A stretch of DNA of 9,531 bases from JANRKG01 sp033763635 (GTDB lineage: Bacteria; Cyanobacteriota; Cyanobacteriia; GCF-001939115), in contig JANRKG010000259.1 of NCBI GenBank assembly GCA_033763635.1, forward strand, positions 1 through 9,531, given 5' to 3'. The position numbers and the translations under genes were made by a program. Shown one piece after another: positions 1-6,864 of this stretch (positions within the stretch are counted from its first letter, which is position 1; every line of letters begins with the position of its first letter). The notes below the pieces were generated by a model that was not told where the DNA came from, did not search any database, and worked only from the letters and a program-made list of their open reading frames with translations.

Positions 1-151
1 TGTCAAAATTTGAATTTAGAATTGCTGAGCGATCGCCCGTCAGATTGTGGTAGACAAACACGGTGGTAAAATCGAAGTAAATTCAACACTGGGAGCAGGT
101 ACAGAATTTGCGATCACCCTACTGATCGAACCCAAATCACGAATTCAGTAA
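1..151 (+). pseudogene. Decayed 3' end of a histidine kinase gene (ATPase domain tail)
   Basis: Reading from 29 to the TAA at 149-151 gives a typical end of a HATPase_c domain: AIARQIVVDKHGGKIEV followed by a GAGTEFAITL-type last strand. This is the region just after the G2 glycine box of a sensor kinase. An in-frame TGA at 26-28 closes this frame immediately upstream. The bases before it (about 12-26), read in the +3 frame, weakly resemble a degenerate GLGLA box, so a small frameshift near 24-29 is likely. The ORF cannot give a working kinase as it stands. It ends only 14 bases before the next start codon, so it was probably once the first gene of the same operon. The sequence differs from the tails of both kinases downstream, so it is a third, separate kinase. 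The upstream part lies outside the window. Confidence is good for the kinase origin and moderate for loss of function, since a sequencing error could mimic the break. Confidence 0.7.
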
Positions 152-165
152 ATCTACTTAATTCA

Positions 166-1602
166 ATGATTGTCATGCTTACCCGACGCGACTTTACTCG
201 GCTCTCTCTCTTTGGCTTGGGGTTGGGATTAGCAAACTGTACTGCCCCCAACCAACTATCTTCCCTCAGCCCGATGGTCTCTACCTCTGACGCTGATCTG
301 ACTATTTGGTGGGAACAAGGCTACCTGCCCGAAGAGAATGCTGGGGTGATTCAGTTGGTTCGTCAATGGGAAGAAGCCTCAGGTCTAAAAGCTGATTTGA
401 AACTCATGCACATTACGGTGCTAGAGCAAGAATTACTCAAAGCAGTTGCCGAACCTGAAAAATACCTGGTTCCTGATGTTGTATTTGCAATTTCCTTGGA
501 TGCGAAGTTAGCTCCTCGACTGGCCTGGAGTAATCAGCTCACAGATGTCTCTGAAATTCTTGAAAAGCATAGAGATTTATACACACCCGATGCATTAACG
601 CAAGTCACCTATCGCAACAACGTAGTGAATGAGCGTCATTACTATGCGATTCCCATTGGTAATGCTGGGGAATATATTCACTGTTGGCTCAATTTTCTGG
701 GAAAAATTAACGCTACAGCTACGGATATTCCGAGCGATTGGGATGCCTTTTGGCGCTTTTGGCAGCAAGCACAGAAACAACTTCGAAGTCAAGGTCATCC
801 AGCGTTGTATGGCATCGGACTCTGTATGTCAGCCTCAGGGGTGGATACCTTTACCTCACTGCGGTGGTTTCTCGATGCCCATAATGCCCAAGTTGTCAGT
901 AATGACGGAGACCTAGTCCTTCCTGAACCTGAAAATCGACAGAAATTGGTTGATGTCCTGAAGGAGTATACCCAGTTCTATCAGCAGGGCTTTGTTCCAC
1001 CTGATGCTATAGATTGGACGGCATCGGGCAACAATTCGCGGTTTTTAGAAGGAGGGTTATTGATGACCCACAATCCAACCTTATCAATCCCGCTCACCCA
1101 GAAGCTAGATGCAAATCAATACAATAAAGATGCCACCGAGCGCTATCGTCAAATCGCAACCTTAAGCTGGCCTAAGAAGCTCGATGGAACACGAATGCAA
1201 CCGAGAAAAGGTATTAAGCAGATCATCATTCTTAACCAGGGAAAACATCCAGAGGCGGCTAAAGCCTTTGTGACTTATCTGATTCAGCCAAGCCATCTCA
1301 ATAAGTTGCTGAAAGAAGGTTTCAAAGGCCGTTTTTTACCCGTTATGCCTCAACTTTTATCTGCTCCCTATTGGCAAAATCAAGCGGATCCCCATCTATC
1401 TACAGCTCTAAAGATTCAGGAGCAACCAAGTCCTGTACCCTATGAAATTCTCCACCCAGCTTATAGTCAAATCCTGAGTCAGCAGATTTGGGGAGAAATG
1501 GTACTCAAAATCCTTAAAGGAGGAGACTCACCAGTGGCGGCTGCGGACTGGGCAATCAATCAAATTACAAGCATTTGGGCGGAATGGGAGAAATCAGCAT
1601 GA
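166..1602 (+). CDS. Extracellular solute-binding lipoprotein (ABC sugar-binding family 1 type), probable sensor partner
   Basis: The 478-residue protein looks like an ABC-type family 1 (sugar or oligosaccharide) solute-binding protein. Its N-terminus has a twin-arginine motif (T-R-R-D-F at 6-10), a short hydrophobic stretch and the lipobox L-A-N-C with Cys25. It is therefore probably exported, perhaps by Tat, and lipid-anchored facing the periplasm. The mature part starts with a DLTIWWEQGY strand and keeps the usual mix of aromatic residues (WDAFWRFW near 190, NNSRFLEGGLLMTHNP near 290), a family length of about 400-450 residues and an alpha-helical C-terminus. The start at 166 lacks a clear ribosome site; ATG 175 (three residues shorter) is an equal alternative and leaves the Tat motif intact. 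The gene overlaps the next by ATGA. No permease or ATPase gene lies nearby, and the next gene is a membrane sensor kinase. I infer that it presents a ligand to that kinase. The ligand cannot be read from sequence. Confidence 0.85.
   Translation: MIVMLTRRDFTRLSLFGLGLGLANCTAPNQLSSLSPMVSTSDADLTIWWEQGYLPEENAGVIQLVRQWEEASGLKADLKLMHITVLEQELLKAVAEPEKYLVPDVVFAISLDAKLAPRLAWSNQLTDVSEILEKHRDLYTPDALTQVTYRNNVVNERHYYAIPIGNAGEYIHCWLNFLGKINATATDIPSDWDAFWRFWQQAQKQLRSQGHPALYGIGLCMSASGVDTFTSLRWFLDAHNAQVVSNDGDLVLPEPENRQKLVDVLKEYTQFYQQGFVPPDAIDWTASGNNSRFLEGGLLMTHNPTLSIPLTQKLDANQYNKDATERYRQIATLSWPKKLDGTRMQPRKGIKQIIILNQGKHPEAAKAFVTYLIQPSHLNKLLKEGFKGRFLPVMPQLLSAPYWQNQADPHLSTALKIQEQPSPVPYEILHPAYSQILSQQIWGEMVLKILKGGDSPVAAADWAINQITSIWAEWEKSA
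1586..1590 (+). promoter_or_regulatory. Ribosome binding site deciding the hybrid kinase start
   Basis: GGGAG sits 8 bases before ATG 1599, inside the end of the lipoprotein gene. The frame is open upstream to a TTG at 1575, but that codon has no comparable site. The ATG at 1599 overlaps the lipoprotein TGA as ATGA, a classic coupling arrangement, so 1599 is preferred. Confidence 0.7.
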
Positions 1603-4232
1603 AACGTTGGTTAAATCAAAGCCTATTAACCCAGTTAGTCAGCTACTTCTCAGTACTTTCGATTATCACGGTCAGTGCTGTTGCGGTGGGGTCATACTTT
1701 CAAGCTCGGGCTTCATTAGAAACAGAAGTCATTAACCGACTCACGGTAGCTGCACAGCTTAAAAACTATCAGCTGAATAACTGGGTTAAAGACCAATTGC
1801 GCGACATTCTATGGGTGAGTCGAGAAAGCAAAATTCAAACAGCCATTAACACTTTGCTGACGACTGATCCAGTCCAGCCTGCTTATCAAGAAGCCCACAA
1901 GGCACTTACCCAGGCTGTGGCTGAGTTAACCGAGATTAAACCCAATTTGCGCAGCATTCGGATCACCCGTAACAGTGGATTTGTGGTCTTTGCTTCTGAT
2001 GACCCCACCCTCGAAGGTAGCTATCGCCCCCTCGGTGATCCAGCAACCTACTTTACCCGCGATCGCCTGAATGTAGTGGTTCCTAACTTCTACATCTCTC
2101 CCAAGACCCGAAAAACAGCCATTACCTTTGCAACCCCGATTATGGATAGTCAGGGTGAGCGGATGGCCGCCCTCGTCGTCGATTTAGACCTAGAAGAAGT
2201 GGATACGCTGATTCGCGACAATACGGGTTTAGGCGAGACCGCAGAAACCTACCTGGTGGGTCGAGCCAAAGGCAAAACAGTCTTTATCTCAAAGCAAACC
2301 GCATCAGCAGAGGCGAGTGCTGCGCCCAACCCTGAGACCACAATTAGCAAAGGCATTGAAGCTGCCATTAACCAACAAAGTGGCTTTGGTCGCTACACCA
2401 ATTATCAAGGAGTTCCTGTGGTCGGCGTTTATCGTTGGCTACCTGAGCAAAATTTGGCCTTAATGGCTGAAATTAGTCAAGATCAAGCCTTCTTGCCTGC
2501 TCGACAATTGGCCAGAAACATTCTACTGATTGGGTTTCTGTCTTCTGGGGTGCTTCTGATCGCGGTTTACATCCTATCTCGACGCATTACCCGTCCAATT
2601 TTGGCGATTGGAACTGCCGCCACCCATTTGGCCGCAGGGGATTTAACCCAAACCGTACCTGTGCTCACAGAGGATGAAGTGGGTAAGCTCGCTCAAACCT
2701 TTAATCAAATGGCGGGTCAGCTTAAGGCATCATTTAGCACCTTGGAGCATCGTGTAGCAGAGCGTACCGCTGAACTGGCTCAAGCGAAGGATCAAGCTGA
2801 TGCAGCGAACCAGGCAAAGAGTGACTTTTTGGCCAACATGAGCCATGAGTTGCGCACCCCATTGAACGGAATTTTGGGCTATGCCCAAATCTTAGGACGT
2901 TCCAAAGCTCTGCCGGATAAAGAACGGTATGGGGTTAACATCATCCATCAATGCGGTTCCCATTTGCTAACCCTGATTAATGACATTTTGGATCTGTCCA
3001 AAATTGAAGCCCGCAAATTAGAACTGGCTCCCACAGCAGTGCACTTACCCTCCTTGCTCCAAAGCGTGGTGGAAATGTGCAAGATTCGGGCTGAGCAAAA
3101 AGGCATTGAATTTGTCTATCAGCCCAGTTCTCGTTTACCTGACGGCGTTGCCACCGATGAAAAGCGATTGCGCCAAGTGTTGATTAATTTGTTAGGCAAT
3201 GCCATTAAGTTTACGGATCATGGGACTGTGACACTACGGGTTGATGTGTTGAATTGCGCTGAGACCAATGCATCCCTAATTTTTCAAGTAATTGATACTG
3301 GGGTGGGTATTGCTGAAGCAGACTGCACGAAACTATTTCAGGCATTTGAGCAGGTAGGTGATCGCCACAAGCAAGCTGAGGGCTCGGGGCTCGGCCTCGC
3401 CCTTAGTCAACGGATTGTGCAGTTGATGGGGGGGCAGCTTCAGGTTAAGAGTCACTTGGGTGTGGGCAGCGAGTTTTTCTTTACGATCGATCTGCTGTTA
3501 GTAGAAGACTGGGCCAGACAGCAAGGGGGACTAGACGGGTGCGATCGCATTGTGGGCTATGCTGGAGATCGGCGGACGATCTTGATTGTGGACGATCGTT
3601 GGGAGAACCGAGCGGTCTTGCTGAACCTGTTAGAACCTCTAGGCTTTAGGGTCATCGAAGCCCAAAACGGGCAGGAGGGATTATCCTGCCTCCAATCTGA
3701 ACAGCCCGATCTCGTGGTGACCGATCTATCAATGCCCGTGATGGATGGGTTTGAGTTCTTAAACCAGATTCGAACCAGCAACCAGTTTAACCAGACAAAA
3801 GTGATTGTCTCCTCGGCCTCAGTCGCTCAGTTGGATCAGGACATGGCACTCAATCGTGGTAGTGACGACTTCTTGGGCAAGCCTGTCGATGCCAACGCAT
3901 TGTTTGAGCTATTATCTGCGCATTTGAACGTGGAGTGGATCTACGAACCCTCAACCGATGCCTTAGATCAGGTGGTGGTTGACACCACTAATTTGGTTGC
4001 GCCCCCCTACGAAACCCTATCAGCGTTGTTAACACTAGCTCGACAAGCTAATATCAAAAACCTACGTGAACAGTTGGAGCATTTAGTCCAGACCGATCAG
4101 CGATATACCCCTTTTGCCGATCCCCTGCTTCAGCTCGCCCAGCAGTTTCAGGCTGAAGAAATAGAGGACTTGCTACAGCACTATTTAGAAAACTTAGAGA
4201 ATGTTGATGGGGGAGTGGGTCATGTCGGATAG
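1599..4232 (+). CDS. Membrane hybrid histidine kinase: dCache-HAMP-HisKA-HATPase-REC
   Basis: This 877-residue protein has a first membrane helix at about 10-32, a periplasmic region of about 275 residues resembling a double Cache sensor, and a second membrane helix at about 307-326. A HAMP domain follows (about 327-380), then a short coiled coil and HisKA with phosphoacceptor His416 in SHELRTPLN. The HATPase domain has N-box Asn530/Asn534, G1 DTGVGIA at 566 and G2 GSGLGLAL at 595. A C-terminal receiver has acidic residues Asp665/666, phosphoacceptor Asp709 (TDLSMPVMDG) and Lys761. All catalytic residues are present. After the receiver comes a helical tail of about 80 residues (TLSALLTLARQANI, then PFADPLLQLAQQF). 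It recurs in cyanobacterial hybrid kinases as far as I recall and has no HPt His motif. The predicted chain runs from periplasmic ligand to His416 to Asp709. The neighbouring binding protein is the obvious candidate for its ligand-bearing partner. The gene overlaps both neighbours. Confidence 0.93.
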   Translation: MKRWLNQSLLTQLVSYFSVLSIITVSAVAVGSYFQARASLETEVINRLTVAAQLKNYQLNNWVKDQLRDILWVSRESKIQTAINTLLTTDPVQPAYQEAHKALTQAVAELTEIKPNLRSIRITRNSGFVVFASDDPTLEGSYRPLGDPATYFTRDRLNVVVPNFYISPKTRKTAITFATPIMDSQGERMAALVVDLDLEEVDTLIRDNTGLGETAETYLVGRAKGKTVFISKQTASAEASAAPNPETTISKGIEAAINQQSGFGRYTNYQGVPVVGVYRWLPEQNLALMAEISQDQAFLPARQLARNILLIGFLSSGVLLIAVYILSRRITRPILAIGTAATHLAAGDLTQTVPVLTEDEVGKLAQTFNQMAGQLKASFSTLEHRVAERTAELAQAKDQADAANQAKSDFLANMSHELRTPLNGILGYAQILGRSKALPDKERYGVNIIHQCGSHLLTLINDILDLSKIEARKLELAPTAVHLPSLLQSVVEMCKIRAEQKGIEFVYQPSSRLPDGVATDEKRLRQVLINLLGNAIKFTDHGTVTLRVDVLNCAETNASLIFQVIDTGVGIAEADCTKLFQAFEQVGDRHKQAEGSGLGLALSQRIVQLMGGQLQVKSHLGVGSEFFFTIDLLLVEDWARQQGGLDGCDRIVGYAGDRRTILIVDDRWENRAVLLNLLEPLGFRVIEAQNGQEGLSCLQSEQPDLVVTDLSMPVMDGFEFLNQIRTSNQFNQTKVIVSSASVAQLDQDMALNRGSDDFLGKPVDANALFELLSAHLNVEWIYEPSTDALDQVVVDTTNLVAPPYETLSALLTLARQANIKNLREQLEHLVQTDQRYTPFADPLLQLAQQFQAEEIEDLLQHYLENLENVDGGVGHVG
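4209..4215 (+). promoter_or_regulatory. Ribosome binding site for the second kinase
   Basis: GGGGGAG lies 6 bases before ATG 4222, within the last codons of the hybrid kinase gene. It favours 4222 over the in-frame ATGs at 4201 and 4207. Starting at 4222 also begins the protein directly before the receiver (MSDSVKILVVDD), as is usual. Confidence 0.75.
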
Positions 4233-6555
4233 TGTCAAAATTCTTGTGGTGGATGATACACCCGCCAATCTAGAAGTGGTTACCGAAACCCTGTCCTTCG
4301 CAGGATATAGCACCTCCACGGCTATCAGTGGTGAGCGCGCCCTCAAGCGGTTACAAACCTACATCCCCGACTTGATTTTGCTAGATGTGCAAATGCCTGG
4401 GATGGATGGATTTGAAACCTGTCAGCAGTTGAAGGCGAATCCGGTAACTGCTCATATCCCTGTTATTTTCATGACTGCCTTAGGGGATATCGACAGCAAG
4501 GTCAAAGGGCTTTCGCTGGGGGCTGTTGATTACATCACCAAACCGCTGCAAGAAGCAGAGCTGTTGGCGCGGGTGAATACCCATCTGCAACTTAGTTCTT
4601 TAACCAAACAGCTCGAACGTCGGGTTGAAGAGCGAACTGCCGAGTTGCAGTTGACCCTAGACCACCTTTCGCGATCGCTGCTTGAACGCAAAGCCTCAGA
4701 ACTTGCCTTACGCGAGAGTGAGAATAAGTTTCGGGCTCTCCTATCCAATCTTGATGGTGCTGTCTATCGTTGCCAAAACGATGCAGCTTGGACTATGGAG
4801 TTCATGAGCGATTTCATAACAACTCTAACGGGTTATCCGGTATCAGACTTTATCAATAGCAAACGTCGAACCTATGCTAGCTTGATCCATCCTGATGACA
4901 CCGAAATGGTGGAGCGGATTGTTGGAGAGAGGGTTACTCAACATCAATCATTTACGATGGAGTATCGCATCATCCATCGTGAGGGTTGGGTGCGTTGGGT
5001 CAGGGAAAACGGGAAAGGCATTTTTGATGAGCAGAATCAACTTCGCTTTCTAGAGGGAGTGATTGTGGATATTAGCGATCGCAAGCTCGCAGAAGAAAAT
5101 TCCCGGTTACTCTCGTCGGTGGTTGAATCGTCCCAGGATGCCATTATCACCAAAAACTTAAATAGCATCATTACTAGCTGGAACCAAGCTGCTACAGATT
5201 TATTTGGCTATACAGAAAACGAGGCGATCGGACAGTCTATTTTAATGCTATTCCCGGATGATTGTATTAGAGAAGAATCTTTAATCATCGCGTCTCTCAA
5301 GCAGAATAAACGGATTGACAGTCATGAAACCGTTCGACTTCATCAGGACGGAACCCCGATTGATTGTGCCGTGACGATTTCTCCTTTGCTCTCTGAAGAA
5401 GGAAAAGTCATTGGAGCATCTAGCATTTTTCGAGATATTCGCGATCGCAAACGACTTGAATCCGAGCAGCAAAGGCTACTAGATGTTCTAGAAGCTACAC
5501 CCGATTATATTGGGATAGCCAATGCCAACGGGAAAATCTTATGGCATAATAAGCATCTGCGCGAATTGCGTCAAGATTTAGTTAGCCACAAAAGCATTTC
5601 CGAATGTCATCCAGCATGGGTGAATGAAATTATCTTAAATCAGGTTTTTCCTGTATTGACGGAAAAAGGAAGTTGGTCAGGGGAACTTGCCCTCCTAGAT
5701 AGCAATGGCAAAGAAATTCCTGTTTCTCAGGTAATTGTTGCCCATAAATCGAAATCGGGAGAAATACAATATGTCTCCACGATCATGCGAGATATTAGCG
5801 ATCGCAAAGCCTACGAAGAACGTCTAGAAAAAAATAACGCAGAAATCATCCGTGCAACCCGGATGAAGGATGAATTTCTTGCGACGATGAGTCATGAACT
5901 GCGGACACCCATGAATGCAATTTTAGGGATGACGGAAGCATTGCAGGATGAAATATTTGGAGCAATTAACGAAAAACAATTCAAAGCCTTAGCTACAGTT
6001 GAGAGTAGCGGCAACCATTTACTCGAATTAATTAATGATATTCTTGATGTTTCTAAAATTGAATCGGGCCAAATCGAACTTGACTATCAAAACACGGCAA
6101 TTATACCCTTGTGTCAACAAAGCTTGGAGTTTATCAAACCTCAAGCAGCGAAAAAATCAATTCAGGTAGTAAGTCAATTACCGATTAATTTACCCGACTT
6201 CAATCTAGATGAACGACGCATCCGACAAGTGTTAATTAATCTGCTAAATAATGCGGTAAAGTTTACTCCAGAAGCAGGATGCATTACTTTAGAAGTTATT
6301 TATCCAGCCACGATTAAACAACAAAATTATTTACAAATTAATATCAAGGATACAGGAATTGGGATTGCTCCTGAAAACCTCGAGAAAGTATTTGAACCGT
6401 TCATTCAAGTTGATAGTGCCCTGAATCGCAACTATGAAGGTACAGGTTTAGGACTCGCTTTAGTTAAACGTATTGTAGAATTGCACCGGGGAGAAGTAAC
6501 GTTGACGAGCGAGTTGGGGGTGGGTAGCTGTTTTGCGATGGTCTTACCATTATAA
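4222..6555 (+). CDS. Soluble histidine kinase: REC-PAS-PAS-PAS-HisKA-HATPase
   Basis: The 777-residue protein has no signal peptide or membrane segment, so it is cytoplasmic. An N-terminal receiver spans about 5-122, with Asp11/12, phosphoacceptor Asp55 (LLDVQMPGMDG) and Lys107. A coiled-coil linker (RRVEERTAELQ) leads to three PAS/PAC units at about 168-292, 297-414 and 420-533, each ending in D-I-x-D-R-K. HisKA follows with His558 (SHELRTPMN). The HATPase domain has N-box Asn673/Asn677, G1 DTGIGIA at 710 and G2 GTGLGLAL at 740. All catalytic residues are present. The first PAS is of the PAS_3 fold type (HPDD, then W-V-R-W-V-R-E-N). No cofactor-binding signature (heme His or flavin Cys) is obvious, so the inputs are unknown. 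A receiver in front of a kinase suggests control by another kinase, most simply the hybrid kinase encoded just upstream with an 11-base overlap. The protein ends with the ATPase domain, with no HPt or second receiver. The 3' half is visibly more AT-rich than the receiver part. Confidence 0.93.
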   Translation: MSDSVKILVVDDTPANLEVVTETLSFAGYSTSTAISGERALKRLQTYIPDLILLDVQMPGMDGFETCQQLKANPVTAHIPVIFMTALGDIDSKVKGLSLGAVDYITKPLQEAELLARVNTHLQLSSLTKQLERRVEERTAELQLTLDHLSRSLLERKASELALRESENKFRALLSNLDGAVYRCQNDAAWTMEFMSDFITTLTGYPVSDFINSKRRTYASLIHPDDTEMVERIVGERVTQHQSFTMEYRIIHREGWVRWVRENGKGIFDEQNQLRFLEGVIVDISDRKLAEENSRLLSSVVESSQDAIITKNLNSIITSWNQAATDLFGYTENEAIGQSILMLFPDDCIREESLIIASLKQNKRIDSHETVRLHQDGTPIDCAVTISPLLSEEGKVIGASSIFRDIRDRKRLESEQQRLLDVLEATPDYIGIANANGKILWHNKHLRELRQDLVSHKSISECHPAWVNEIILNQVFPVLTEKGSWSGELALLDSNGKEIPVSQVIVAHKSKSGEIQYVSTIMRDISDRKAYEERLEKNNAEIIRATRMKDEFLATMSHELRTPMNAILGMTEALQDEIFGAINEKQFKALATVESSGNHLLELINDILDVSKIESGQIELDYQNTAIIPLCQQSLEFIKPQAAKKSIQVVSQLPINLPDFNLDERRIRQVLINLLNNAVKFTPEAGCITLEVIYPATIKQQNYLQINIKDTGIGIAPENLEKVFEPFIQVDSALNRNYEGTGLGLALVKRIVELHRGEVTLTSELGVGSCFAMVLPL

Positions 6556-6594
6556 TTATTGCAATCAGGCGATGATCATGCGGTAGGTTGTGCT

Positions 6595-6864
6595 TCAGAG
6601 AAGTGTGGGGTAGGAAACAAGCTCGTCCCAAGACCAACGGTGAGGCGCTAATCCTGCCCTTTGATCTGCCGTTGTTTGTAATCTGGAATGGTACCAGACC
6701 CAGTTGAAATAACTGACCACTAATCGAGTCGTGACGACCGTTTGATGCCATACCTGGGTATCGGTGAATGTTTGCTGGCAGTTCGGGCAGCGATAGCGCT
6801 GGCTCCCTTTACTGATTTTGCCATGACGATGAGTTTGCGGATGTTCGCAGAGGGGACATTTCAT
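6595..6864 (-). pseudogene. Internally deleted transposase (zinc-ribbon N-terminus joined to C-terminal tail)
   Basis: The frame gives 89 residues. Residues 1-35 form a zinc ribbon with Cys3, Cys6, Cys26 and Cys29 (MKCPLCEH, then YRCPNCQQTF), as at the start of IS1-like transposases. Residues from about 48 onward (VVSYFNWVWYHSRLQTT, then QRAGL and W-S-W-D-E-L) read as the extreme C-terminus of such a transposase. The DDE catalytic core that should lie between, roughly 150 or more residues, is absent, so it cannot be an active transposase. The join keeps the reading frame open, so a zinc-ribbon fragment might still be made. The stop codon lies 5 bases beyond the left terminal repeat, so flanking DNA supplies it. 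The IS family is judged from memory of these motifs and is not certain. Confidence 0.7.
6600..6617 (+). repeat. Left terminal inverted repeat of the IS remnant
   Basis: GAAGTGTGGGGTAGGAAA matches the reverse complement of 6896-6913 at 15 of 18 positions, and the outer ten bases are identical. It coincides with the 3' end of the transposase frame. Confidence 0.65.

Noticed and set aside
3978..4232. C-terminal tail of the hybrid kinase as an HPt domain
   Set aside because: It lacks the HPt phosphohistidine context (an AHxLKG-like motif). Its histidines lie in unrelated contexts.
6551..6556. Perfect TATAAT box at the end of the soluble kinase gene, as a promoter for the CHAT gene
   Set aside because: It is made of the last codons and the TAA, and no TTGACA-like box lies 16-18 bases upstream (CTGTTT at best). 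It would also have to read through the whole IS remnant.
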